DNA from: CAUPWF01 sp964367905 | GTDB taxonomy: Bacteria; Bacillota; Clostridia; Lachnospirales; Lachnospiraceae | Assembly (NCBI GenBank): GCA_964367905.1 | Contig: CAYIZP010000043.1 | Location: 1-24,413 of the forward strand | Length of the DNA stretch: 24,413 nt | Reading direction: 5' to 3' | Part shown: positions 7,001-14,487 of the stretch, one piece after another | Layout of the letters: each line of letters begins with the position of its first letter | Position numbering within the stretch: position 1 is the first letter of the stretch | Translations under genes and position numbers: made by a program | The notes under the pieces: model-generated | What the model was told of the DNA's origin: nothing | What the model saw: the letters and a program-made list of their open reading frames with translations, nothing else | Databases searched by the model: none

Positions 7001-7884
7001 AGGTACTAGAAATTCACTTGAGTCTAGCAGCGAGAGCGCTTGGATTTAATATTGCTACACCTGTATTTGATGGAGCAAAAGAAAGTGATATCATGGATAC
7101 CCTAGATCTTGCAAACGATTACGTAAACTTGTCTTGGGAAGAATTTGAGAAAAAACATAAGGCGGAATTATTGCCAGAAGTTATGGAATATCTGTATGAG
7201 AATAGAGCGCATAGAGAGTTGTGGAAAGGCGTACCATTATCAAGAGACGGAAAAGTTCGCTTGCGTGATGGTCGTACAGGAGAATACTTCGATAGTTCAG
7301 TAACAATTGGACACATGCATTATTTGAAACTGCATCACTTGGTTGATGATAAAATCCATGCTCGTTCAACAGGTCCTTACTCACTAGTTACGCAACAGCC
7401 ATTAGGTGGTAAAGCGCAGTTCGGTGGTCAGAGATTTGGAGAGATGGAGGTATGGGCACTAGAGGCTTACGGTGCTGCTTACACATTACAAGAGATTTTG
7501 ACAGTGAAGTCAGATGATGTAATCGGTCGTGTGAAGACATACGAGGCAATTATCAAGGGAGAAAACATTCCTGAGCCAGGTATTCCTGAGTCATTCAAAG
7601 TATTATTGAAGGAATTACAATCACTTGGTCTTGATGTCAAGGTACTTCGCGAAGATAATACAGAGGTTGAAATCATGGAAACTGTAGACATGGGTGAAAC
7701 GGACTACCGCTCTATTATAGAAGGCGATGCGAGAAATCGTAAGGAAGAAGATTTTGGCTCATTCGGATTTGCGAAACAAGAGTTCGCAGGGGAAGAGTTA
7801 GTCGATATTGAAGACGAAGTAGAAGAAGATGACTACGATGATAGCAACGATGTCGATTTTGTGGATTTTGAAAGTGAAGAATAG
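4021..7884 (+). CDS. rpoB: DNA-directed RNA polymerase subunit beta
   Basis: 1287 residues. The beta subunit forms one pincer of RNA polymerase and the rifampicin pocket. Landmarks are SYSRQKEVLEMPNLIEVQKDSYQWF near the N-terminus, the Rif cluster I region SQLSQFMDQNNPL with THKRRLSALGPGGL at about residues 493-525 and PIETPEGPNIGLINSLA at about 547-563. The catalytic-centre segment KMAGRHGNKG is at about 948-957. The Rif pocket shows the usual sensitive-type D, H and S residues. The C-terminal 30 residues are a strongly acidic tail. ATG 4021 follows AAGGAG. The frame is open upstream for over 100 bp, but that part covers the promoter and hairpin. It is followed by rpoC after 15 bp. Confidence 0.98.
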   Translation: MEKNRIRPITTGKSSRMSYSRQKEVLEMPNLIEVQKDSYQWFLKEGLREVFKDISPITTGTGPLSLEFVDFTLCENDVKYSIEECKERDATYAAPLKAKVRLHNKENDEISEHEIFMGDLPIMTKTGTFVINGAERVIVSQLVRSPGIYYATAHDKIGKRLFSSTVIPNRGAWLEYETDSNDVYYVRVDRTRKVPITVLIRALGVGTNAEILDLFGEEPKIVASLGKDVSESYQSGLLELYKKIRPGEPLAVDSAESLIVGMFFDARRYDLAKVGRYKFNKKLALKFRIAGQVLAETVANPMTGEVVAEKGTNISIELADAIQNAGIPYVLVENPNPEEDRNIKVLSNMMVDLETVTGLTSEETGITELVFYPVLKNILEETSGDVEELKVEIKKHVNELVPKHITKEDILASINYNIHLEYGVGHDDDIDHLGNRRIRAVGELLQNQYRIGLSRLERVVRERMVTQDLEGITPQTLVNIKPVTAAVKEFFGSSQLSQFMDQNNPLGELTHKRRLSALGPGGLSRDRAGFEVRDVHYSHYGRMCPIETPEGPNIGLINSLATYARINEYGFIEAPYRKIDKEDPKNPRVTEEVVYMTADEEDNYHVAQANEALDEQGYFVHKNVSGRYREETQEYEKTAFDYMDVSPKMVFSVATALIPFLENDDANRALMGSNMQRQAVPLLTTETPVVGTGMEHKAAVDSGVCVVAEEAGVVERATSKEIVVKQDDGVKKCYKLTKFLRSNQSNCYNQKPIVDKGERVEKGMVIADGPSTENGEMALGKNPLIGFMTWEGYNYEDAVLLSERLVQDDVYTSVHIEEYEIEARDTKLGPEEITRDIPGVGDDALKDLDERGIIRIGAEVRAGDILVGKVTPKGETELTAEERLLRAIFGEKAREVRDTSLKVPHGEYGIVVDAKIFSRDNGSELSPGVNQSVCIYIAQKRKISVGDKMAGRHGNKGVVSRVLPVEDMPFLPNGRPLDIVLNPLGVPSRMNIGQVLEIHLSLAARALGFNIATPVFDGAKESDIMDTLDLANDYVNLSWEEFEKKHKAELLPEVMEYLYENRAHRELWKGVPLSRDGKVRLRDGRTGEYFDSSVTIGHMHYLKLHHLVDDKIHARSTGPYSLVTQQPLGGKAQFGGQRFGEMEVWALEAYGAAYTLQEILTVKSDDVIGRVKTYEAIIKGENIPEPGIPESFKVLLKELQSLGLDVKVLREDNTEVEIMETVDMGETDYRSIIEGDARNRKEEDFGSFGFAKQEFAGEELVDIEDEVEEDDYDDSNDVDFVDFESEE

Positions 7885-7899
7885 AAGGGAGCTCCATTC

Positions 7900-10800
7900 A
7901 TGACAGATACAAACAATGAAAAATCATATCAACCGATGACGTTCGATGCAATTAAGATTGGATTGGCATCACCGGATAAAATTGAAGAGTGGGCAACACG
8001 CGGTGTTGACCACGACGGAAACCCTATTGTACATGAAGTTACGAAACCAGAGACAATCAACTACAGAACACTAAAACCAGAAAAAGAAGGTTTGTTCTGC
8101 GAGAAGATTTTTGGACCTAGTAAGGATTGGGAATGCCATTGTGGTAAATACAAGAAGATTCGCCACAAGGGTGTGACTTGTGAGCGTTGTGGAGTAGAAG
8201 TGACAAAAGCTTCTGTACGTCGTGAGCGTATGGGTTGCATCAAGTTGGCGGCTCCAGTTTCACATATTTGGTATTTCAAGGGGATTCCTAGTAGAATGGG
8301 ATTGGCATTAGATATTTCACCAAGAATCCTAGAAAAAGTATTATATTTTGCATCTTATATTGTTTTGGATGCAGGGGATACAGGTCTTCAGTACAAGCAA
8401 GTATTGTCTGAGAATGAATATCAAGAAGCGCGTGAGCAATATGGGGAAGCATTCCGTGTTGGAATGGGTGCGGAGTCTGTAAAGGAATTGCTAGGTCGCA
8501 TTGATTTAGAGAAAGAATACGAGGAATTGCAAGAAGGACTTGTAGGTGCTTCAGGACAAAAACGTGCAAGAATCGTAAAAAGACTAGAAGTTGTTGAGGC
8601 TTTTAGAAACTCAGGCAATAATCCTGAGTGGATGATCCTAGATGTGATTCCGGTAATCCCACCAGATTTAAGACCGATGGTTCAGCTAGATGGTGGTAGA
8701 TTTGCAACATCGGATTTGAATGACCTATACAGAAGAATTATCAACCGTAATAATCGTCTAAGACGTTTGTTAGAGCTAGGCGCTCCTGACATCATCGTTC
8801 GAAATGAGAAGAGAATGTTGCAAGAAGCGGTGGATGCATTGATCGATAATGGTCGTCGCGGTCGTCCAGTAACAGGACCAGGTAACCGTGCATTGAAATC
8901 TCTTTCAGATATGTTGAAAGGTAAGTCTGGACGTTTCCGTCAGAACTTACTTGGAAAACGTGTTGACTATTCAGGACGTTCGGTTATTGTTGTAGGACCA
9001 GAATTAAAGATCTATCAATGTGGTCTACCAAAAGAAATGGCGATTGAGTTATTTAAGCCATTTGTAATGAAAGAATTAGTTGCAAATGGTTCGGCGCCAA
9101 ATATTAAAAATGCAAAGAAAAAAGTTGAGAAATTAGAGCCAGCAGTATGGGATGTATTAGAAGATGTTATCAAAGAACATCCAGTTATGCTAAATCGTGC
9201 TCCTACATTGCATAGACTTGGAATTCAAGCATTCGAACCGATTCTCGTTGAAGGAAAGGCAATCAAGCTACATCCATTGGTGTGTACTGCATACAATGCC
9301 GACTTCGATGGTGACCAGATGGCGGTGCATCTTCCATTGTCGGTTGAAGCGCAAGCAGAGTGTAGATTTTTGCTACTTTCACCAAACAACTTATTGAAGC
9401 CATCTGATGGTGGTCCAGTTGCCGTTCCTTCACAGGATATGGTACTTGGTATTTACTATCTGACACAAGAGAGAGCTGGAGCAAAAGGGGAAGGAAAATA
9501 TTTCCAACATCTAAGTGAAGCAATCTTGGCATATGAGAATGGTTATATCACATTACATTCTAGAATCAATGTTCGTGTAACAAAGATGATGAATGATGGA
9601 ACAGAATTATCACAAAACGTAAGCTCTACACTTGGAAGATTTTTATTCAATGAAATCATTCCTCAAGACTTAGGATTTGTAGATAGAACAATTCCAGGGA
9701 ATGAATTATTGCTTGAGGTTGACTTCCATGCAGGAAAGAAACAATGTAAGCAAATCCTTGAAAAAGTAATCAATACACACGGTGCTACAATTACAGCAGA
9801 GGTGCTTGATAACGTAAAAGCAATCGGATATAAATATTCTACAAGAGCAGCCATGACCGTTTCTATTTCGGACATGACAGTGCCAGAAGAGAAGCCGGAA
9901 TTGATTGAGAAGGCTCAAGACACTGTGGATAAAATCACTAGAAACTACAAACGTGGTCTTATTACAGAAGAAGAGCGTTACAAAGAAGTTGTTAAAACAT
10001 GGAAAGACACCGATGATGTCCTTACAAAGGCTCTACTAGACGGTCTTGATGCATACAACAACATCTTTATGATGGCGGACTCTGGAGCCCGTGGTTCTGA
10101 TAAGCAGATTAAGCAGTTAGCTGGTATGCGTGGACTGATGGCCGATACAACTGGTCGTACCATCGAGTTACCAATCAAGTCAAACTTCCGTGAGGGACTT
10201 GACGTATTAGAATACTTTATGTCAGCCCATGGTGCTCGTAAAGGACTTTCGGATACTGCTCTTCGTACAGCCGATTCAGGATACTTGACACGTCGTCTCG
10301 TTGACGTATCTCAAGATTTGATTATTCGTGAAATCGATTGTGCTGGAGAAGGGGAAGAACTTCCAGGAATGGTAGTATCTGCATTCATGGATGGTAACGA
10401 AGAAATCGAAGGATTACAAGAACGTATTACAGGACGTTATTCATGTGAAGATATCTATGACAAAGACGGTAACCTAATCATGAAGAACAACCATATGATT
10501 ACACCAAAGAGAGCAGAGCAAATCATGAAATTTGGTGTAAATAAAGATGGCGGACCAATCACAGAGTTGAAGATTAGAAATATTCTATCTTGTAAATCTC
10601 ATGTTGGGGTGTGTGCGAAGTGTTACGGATCTAACATGGCAACTGGAGAACCAGTACAGGTAGGTGAGGCTGTTGGTATTATCGCAGCGCAATCGATCGG
10701 TGAGCCAGGAACACAGCTTACAATGCGTACGTTCCATACAGGTGGGGTTGCCGGAGACGATATCACACAAGGTCTTCCTCGTGTTGAGGAACTTTTTGAG

Positions 10801-11625
10801 GCAAGAAAGCCAAAAGGTCTTGCAATCATCACAGAATTTGGTGGAGTGGCAACAATCAGCGATACCAAGAAGAAACGTGAGATTATCGTAACGAATAATG
10901 AAACAGGAGAGTCAAAAGCATATTTGATTCCTTATGGATCAAGAATCAAGATTCAAGACGGCGTGACTCTAGGCGCCGGAGACGAGTTGACAGAAGGTAG
11001 TGTTAATCCTCATGATATCCTGAAAATCAAAGGACTTCGTGCGGTACAAGATTACATGCTACAAGAAGTACAACGTGTTTATCGTCTACAGGGTGTTGAG
11101 ATCAACGATAAGCATATTGAAGTAATTGTGCGCCAGATGCTTAAGAAGATTCGTGTGGAAGAAAATGGAGACACAGGATTCTTACCAGGTGCAATGGCTG
11201 ATATCCTAGAATTCAATGATGTAAACGATGAAATGATTTCAAACGGAAAAGAGCCTGCAACAGGAGAGCAAGTAATGCTTGGAATTACGAAAGCTTCACT
11301 AGCTACGAATTCATTCCTATCAGCAGCTTCGTTCCAAGAAACTACAAAAGTTCTTACAGAAGCAGCAATCAAAGGAAAAGTAGATCCATTAATCGGTCTA
11401 AAAGAGAACGTAATTATCGGTAAACTAATACCAGCAGGAACAGGTATGAGAAAATACCGCGATGTTCGTTTGGATACAGATGAAATCATAGATGAAGATT
11501 CATTCTTGGATATGGAGGATACATTCGAAGAATCAGACACCATTGATTTTGAAATCAACGATGAAGATGATGACAACGAAGAAGTATTCGACATGGATAT
11601 GATGGAAGAAGAAATAGTAGAATAG
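7900..11625 (+). CDS. rpoC: DNA-directed RNA polymerase subunit beta'
   Basis: 1241 residues, the large catalytic subunit. The N-terminal zinc finger uses C79, C81, C94 and C97. The catalytic Mg-binding motif NADFDGD is at residues 466-472 with D468, D470 and D472 intact. The bridge-helix and trigger-loop region includes GARGSDKQIKQLAGMRGLM and QSIGEPGTQLTMRTFHTGG. A second zinc site is seen as CKSHVGVCAKC. The C-terminus carries an acidic tail of about 48 residues (DEIIDEDSFLDMEDTFEES onward). ATG 7900 follows a weak AAGGGAG site close to the rpoB stop, consistent with coupled translation. It ends the rpoBC unit just before a strong terminator. Confidence 0.98.
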   Translation: MTDTNNEKSYQPMTFDAIKIGLASPDKIEEWATRGVDHDGNPIVHEVTKPETINYRTLKPEKEGLFCEKIFGPSKDWECHCGKYKKIRHKGVTCERCGVEVTKASVRRERMGCIKLAAPVSHIWYFKGIPSRMGLALDISPRILEKVLYFASYIVLDAGDTGLQYKQVLSENEYQEAREQYGEAFRVGMGAESVKELLGRIDLEKEYEELQEGLVGASGQKRARIVKRLEVVEAFRNSGNNPEWMILDVIPVIPPDLRPMVQLDGGRFATSDLNDLYRRIINRNNRLRRLLELGAPDIIVRNEKRMLQEAVDALIDNGRRGRPVTGPGNRALKSLSDMLKGKSGRFRQNLLGKRVDYSGRSVIVVGPELKIYQCGLPKEMAIELFKPFVMKELVANGSAPNIKNAKKKVEKLEPAVWDVLEDVIKEHPVMLNRAPTLHRLGIQAFEPILVEGKAIKLHPLVCTAYNADFDGDQMAVHLPLSVEAQAECRFLLLSPNNLLKPSDGGPVAVPSQDMVLGIYYLTQERAGAKGEGKYFQHLSEAILAYENGYITLHSRINVRVTKMMNDGTELSQNVSSTLGRFLFNEIIPQDLGFVDRTIPGNELLLEVDFHAGKKQCKQILEKVINTHGATITAEVLDNVKAIGYKYSTRAAMTVSISDMTVPEEKPELIEKAQDTVDKITRNYKRGLITEEERYKEVVKTWKDTDDVLTKALLDGLDAYNNIFMMADSGARGSDKQIKQLAGMRGLMADTTGRTIELPIKSNFREGLDVLEYFMSAHGARKGLSDTALRTADSGYLTRRLVDVSQDLIIREIDCAGEGEELPGMVVSAFMDGNEEIEGLQERITGRYSCEDIYDKDGNLIMKNNHMITPKRAEQIMKFGVNKDGGPITELKIRNILSCKSHVGVCAKCYGSNMATGEPVQVGEAVGIIAAQSIGEPGTQLTMRTFHTGGVAGDDITQGLPRVEELFEARKPKGLAIITEFGGVATISDTKKKREIIVTNNETGESKAYLIPYGSRIKIQDGVTLGAGDELTEGSVNPHDILKIKGLRAVQDYMLQEVQRVYRLQGVEINDKHIEVIVRQMLKKIRVEENGDTGFLPGAMADILEFNDVNDEMISNGKEPATGEQVMLGITKASLATNSFLSAASFQETTKVLTEAAIKGKVDPLIGLKENVIIGKLIPAGTGMRKYRDVRLDTDEIIDEDSFLDMEDTFEESDTIDFEINDEDDDNEEVFDMDMMEEEIVE

Positions 11626-11630
11626 ATTAT

Positions 11631-11696
11631 CGTCAAGGGGACGGGGGAGAAAATGCATAATATAGCATTTCATACCCCCGTCCCTTTTGTTTGACG
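11631..11696 (+). terminator. rpoC terminator
   Basis: GGGACGGGGG (11638-11647) pairs exactly with CCCCCGTCCC (11675-11684). The tip is extended by AAATGC (11651-11656)/GCATTT (11665-11670), and TTTTGTTT follows (11685-11692). CGTCAA (11631-11636) can also pair with the TTGACG at 11691-11696. On the opposite strand the U-tract is poor, so it mainly serves the rpoC direction. Confidence 0.88.
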
Positions 11697-11712
11697 AAAC
11701 TCTATCGGTGTT

Positions 11713-12066
11713 TTATAAAGCATCGGCTCCTCGTTCTTTGGTTCGAATTCGAACAGCATCTACTACATCATAGACAAAGATTTTTCCATCGCCGTGTTTT
11801 CCGGTGGCAGCAATATCACATATCTTATCGATTACAGCGTCGACATCTTTATCTTCAACTATCACATCTACTCTATATTTGGATAGGATGCGAACGTTTT
11901 GGGTCATGTCTGTCTTAATCTCCAATCCTTCTACATCGTGAAGTGCGTTTAGTTTTCCGCAACCGAATGCGTCACAAACAGTCATTCCACATCCACCATA
12001 TTCTAATAGGGCACTTTTTACTTCATCTAGTTTTTCCTTTCGGATAATAATCATTAATCCTTTCAC
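11713..12066 (-). CDS. PII-family nitrogen-regulator-like protein
   Basis: 117 residues, near the 112 of GlnB/GlnK. PII proteins are trimeric sensors that bind ATP/ADP, often with 2-oxoglutarate, and control enzymes or transporters by a protruding T-loop. Seen here: an N-terminal strand IIIRKEKLDEVKSALLEYGGCGMTV, the B-loop TGKHGDGKIFV at about 88-98 and the C-loop RIRTKERG at about 106-113, so nucleotide binding is likely. The T-loop region (about 35-63) is longer than usual and lacks the RGAEY uridylylation tyrosine. GTG at 12066 is supported by GAGGAGGA (rc of 12073-12080); an ATG four codons in is the alternative. It is divergent from the oxidoreductase operon. The partner protein is unknown. 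Confidence 0.9.
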   Translation of the reverse strand: MKGLMIIIRKEKLDEVKSALLEYGGCGMTVCDAFGCGKLNALHDVEGLEIKTDMTQNVRILSKYRVDVIVEDKDVDAVIDKICDIAATGKHGDGKIFVYDVVDAVRIRTKERGADAL

Positions 12067-12188
12067 AAAAAATCCTCCTCTTCAACCTTGGTATCATAAT
12101 ATGAGTTGACCAACAAATGTTCCTAACTACCATGATAGAGATAGTATAAATGAGATTGACGAAAAATGAAAGTATTTGTAAAAAATAT

Positions 12189-12217
12189 TTCAAAAATAAC
12201 TAAATATGTGGTAGAAT
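12189..12217 (+). promoter_or_regulatory. Candidate promoter of the oxidoreductase operon
   Basis: TTCAAA (12189-12194), 17-bp spacer, and TAGAAT (12212-12217) with TG at 12209-12210 as an extended -10. An alternative TTGACG at 12156-12161 has only a weak -10 at the right distance. The 192-bp divergent gap (12067-12258) also must hold the PII-gene promoter; TATTAT (rc of 12096-12101) is a possible -10 for it, without a good -35. Confidence 0.6.
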
Positions 12218-12258
12218 TTTGTATTAAGTAAGAATGTATAAAGTTGGAGGAATTTGAA

Positions 12259-12570
12259 ATGAGAGTAATCGAACACCCAGTGCTTGACACACTTGATGTG
12301 AAGCATGTAGTGACCATTTACTATAACGACGAGCCAATTGAGGCTTTGGAAGGTGAGATGGTAGCATCGGCTTTGATAAATGCGGGGATCAAAGCGTTTA
12401 GAACAACACATAAATTACACGAACCGAGAGGGATATTCTGTGCGATTGGAAGATGTACAGACTGTATGATGATTGTGGACGGTGTGCCAAATACTAGGAC
12501 TTGTATGACCAAGGTAGTGGATGGTATGAAAGTTCAATTTCAAGAAGGGCTTGGATCGATACAAGAGTAA
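12259..12570 (+). CDS. [2Fe-2S] ferredoxin-like subunit of an amino-acid dehydrogenase complex
   Basis: 103 residues. A plant-type [2Fe-2S] fold of the kind found in HcnA, in the small subunit of D-hydroxyproline dehydrogenase and at the N-terminus of sarcosine oxidase alpha. The cluster ligands are C61, C66, C69 and C82 (Cx4Cx2Cx12C), within GIFCAIGRCTDCMMIVDGVPNTRTC. It should pass electrons between the flavin subunits of a multi-subunit dehydrogenase in the cytoplasm. ATG 12259 follows TTGGAGGAA (12244-12252); an in-frame TTG at 12244 overlaps the ribosome site and is rejected. First gene of a compact run; the next starts 10 bp later. Confidence 0.85.
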   Translation: MRVIEHPVLDTLDVKHVVTIYYNDEPIEALEGEMVASALINAGIKAFRTTHKLHEPRGIFCAIGRCTDCMMIVDGVPNTRTCMTKVVDGMKVQFQEGLGSIQE

Positions 12571-12580
12571 GGTGGAGAAA

Positions 12581-13711
12581 ATGAAACAGATAGAAATAGA
12601 TGTAGCAGTAATTGGAGCAGGATCGGCGGGATTAAGTGCAGCCTATCAAGCTGCAGTTGCAGGTGCTAGCGTGTTAGTTTTAGATGAGAATCATCTGCCA
12701 GGAGGGCAGTTATTTAAGCAGATTCATAAATTTTTTGGATCTAGGGCACATCTTGCAGGTGTAAGAGGATACGATATCGGCCAGGCTCTTCTAGATAAAG
12801 TAGAAGATAGTGGTGCAAAAGTTTGGCTGGATGCTGTCGTGTATGGAATGCAGAAGGACAAAAGCCTCGGTGTGATTTACCAAGGTCAACATTATGTGGT
12901 GAAGGCAAAAAAAGTAGTCGTTGCTACTGGAGCGAAGGAGAATTATCTTGCATTTCCAGGAAGTACACTTCCAGGAGTTATGGGTGCAGGAGCAGCGCAG
13001 ACGATGATTAATGTGAATCGCGTATTGCCAGGGAAACGAGTATTGATGCTGGGGTCTGGTAATGTAGGATTGATTGTTGCTTATCAGTTGATGCAGGCAG
13101 GAGCAGATGTCATGGGTCTAGTGGAGGCAGCACCTTCGATTGGTGGATATGGAGTTCATGCAGGCAAGATACGAAGAGCAGGGGTTCCAATTTATGTAGG
13201 GCATACGATTAAGCGTGTCATTGGAGAAAAGGAAGTAGAGGCAGTAGAACTTGTGGCGGTGGATGAAAAATTCCAACCGATTGTGGGAAGTGAGAAAACA
13301 TTCGAGGTGGATACAGTCTGTCTTGCTGTTGGTCTAAATCCAATGACAGAATTGCTGTGGATGACGGGGTGTGAATTCACATACATTCCAATGTTTGGTG
13401 GACATGTCCCGCTGCATGATGAGAGAATGGAGACTTCGATTGAGGGACTCTATGTGGCGGGAGACGTTACGGGAGTGGAAGAGGCATCTTCGGCTATGGA
13501 AGAGGGAAATCTTGCGGGTGTGTCAGTGGCACATTCGTTGAAGCTCTTGACAGATAAGCGAACAGAAGAATTGACGAATGAGATACAGTCCAGATTGAAG
13601 ACTTTAAGGTCTGGAATGTTTGGTGAGAAGAGAAGGGCGTCTAAGGAACAGCAATTGGATGCCATGCTAGAGTATCAGAATAAAGGGGGATGTAAGCGAT
13701 GGATGGAGTGA
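12581..13711 (+). CDS. FAD/NAD-binding oxidoreductase subunit (HcnB/PDH-alpha-like)
   Basis: 376 residues of the two-dinucleotide-domain flavoprotein type. The FAD-binding GAGSAG is at 12-17 with the acidic end of strand 2 at VLVLDE. The ATG motif VVVATGAKE is at about 113-120. A second Rossmann GSGNVG is at 158-163, and the C-terminal FAD motif is LYVAGDVTGVEEASSAMEEG. HcnB and opine-oxidase homologues carry a C-terminal BFD-like [2Fe-2S] domain. Here the protein ends in a CKRW segment and the BFD-like module is a separate downstream gene. ATG 12581 follows GGTGGAG right after the previous stop. The end overlaps the next gene by 13 bp. Likely role: electron exit to NAD(P) or ferredoxin; this is inferred. 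Confidence 0.85.
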   Translation: MKQIEIDVAVIGAGSAGLSAAYQAAVAGASVLVLDENHLPGGQLFKQIHKFFGSRAHLAGVRGYDIGQALLDKVEDSGAKVWLDAVVYGMQKDKSLGVIYQGQHYVVKAKKVVVATGAKENYLAFPGSTLPGVMGAGAAQTMINVNRVLPGKRVLMLGSGNVGLIVAYQLMQAGADVMGLVEAAPSIGGYGVHAGKIRRAGVPIYVGHTIKRVIGEKEVEAVELVAVDEKFQPIVGSEKTFEVDTVCLAVGLNPMTELLWMTGCEFTYIPMFGGHVPLHDERMETSIEGLYVAGDVTGVEEASSAMEEGNLAGVSVAHSLKLLTDKRTEELTNEIQSRLKTLRSGMFGEKRRASKEQQLDAMLEYQNKGGCKRWME

Positions 13712-14202
13712 AATATACGGGAGTACCCTCGAGAGAAGAGCTAGAGCAGTCCTTTGGAGTTCCCAGTGAAAAGAGAATGAAAGAGGGAAGAGTAGCCTAT
13801 ATCGAATGTGTACAAGAAATCCCTTGTAATCCTTGTGAGGGGATCTGCAAAGTAGGTGCAATTACGGTAGGAGAAAATATTACAGACTTACCAAGACTGC
13901 ACGAGGATAAATGTACAGGTTGTGGATTGTGTGTAGCCAACTGTCCTGGACTAGCCATTACAATGATTGATAAAAGTTATTCAGAAGAAGAGGCAACCAT
14001 TGATTTCCCATTTGAATATATACCACTACCAGAAATAGGAAGTGAAGTGGATGCGGTGAATCGTGCAGGCGAGGTGGTCTGTAAGGGGAAGGTTGTATCT
14101 GTGAAAAAGGTGAAAGCCTATGGTGGAACTACGGTTGTGCGTATGAGTGTAGGCAAAGAATATATCGACGACGTTCGAAGTATGAAACGAATCGTGAAAT
14201 AG
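13699..14202 (+). CDS. 2x[4Fe-4S] ferredoxin-like electron-transfer subunit
   Basis: 167 residues. Two cluster motifs are visible: C37-x5-C43-x2-C46-x3-C50 (CVQEIPCNPCEGIC) and the classical C72-x2-C75-x2-C78-x3-C82-P (CTGCGLCVANCP), so two [4Fe-4S] clusters are expected. The N-terminal 30 residues are charged and unassigned. The last 60 (PEIGSEVDAVNRAGEVVCKGKV onward) look like an all-beta domain I do not recognise. Gene start overlaps the preceding stop region by 13 bp, indicating translational coupling. Such a subunit is absent from aerobic HcnABC-type enzymes but occurs in archaeal dye-linked proline dehydrogenase clusters, fitting an anaerobic electron route to a ferredoxin or quinone. 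Confidence 0.85.
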   Translation: MDGVKYTGVPSREELEQSFGVPSEKRMKEGRVAYIECVQEIPCNPCEGICKVGAITVGENITDLPRLHEDKCTGCGLCVANCPGLAITMIDKSYSEEEATIDFPFEYIPLPEIGSEVDAVNRAGEVVCKGKVVSVKKVKAYGGTTVVRMSVGKEYIDDVRSMKRIVK

Positions 14203-14214
14203 AAGGAGGCGGAT

Positions 14215-14487
14215 ATGCAAGAAGATATCATGATCTGTCGTTGTCAAGAGGTGACAGAGGGCGAAATTATCCAGGCTATTAAGGATGGAGCAGATACGGT
14301 AGATGGAGTCAAGAGAAGGACAAGGGCTTGCATGGGTCTATGTCAAGGCAAGACCTGTGGAAAACTAATCGAGAGAATTGTAGCAAGGGAGACGGGAAAG
14401 AATCCTGCAGAGGTATATCCACAGAAGAGTCGTATGCCAGTTAGACCAGTGAAAATAGGAATGTTTGAAGGAGACCGAGATGAGTAA
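14215..14487 (+). CDS. Stand-alone BFD-like [2Fe-2S] protein
   Basis: 90 residues. Matches the BFD-type [2Fe-2S] domain: C8-x-C10 in MICRCQEVTEGEI and C43-x4-C48 in GLCQGKTCG, plus an extra C39 (RACMGLC). The RTRACMGLCQGKTC pattern is the form normally fused to the C-terminus of HcnB, opine-oxidase and nitrite-reductase type flavoproteins, not free bacterioferritin-associated ferredoxin. It is encoded 12 bp after the ferredoxin-like gene with GAAGGAGG in front of ATG 14215 and overlaps the next gene by 8 bp. This placement suggests it is a subunit of the same complex, replacing the missing domain of the FAD/NAD subunit. Residues 60-90 are an unassigned tail. Confidence 0.85.
   Translation: MQEDIMICRCQEVTEGEIIQAIKDGADTVDGVKRRTRACMGLCQGKTCGKLIERIVARETGKNPAEVYPQKSRMPVRPVKIGMFEGDRDE

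Noticed and set aside
11079..11636. 185-residue Ser-rich open frame antisense to the rpoC 3' end
   Set aside because: It is the reverse shadow of acidic GAA/GAT codons, giving low-complexity Ser/Ile. It lies wholly over a conserved gene and has no ribosome site.
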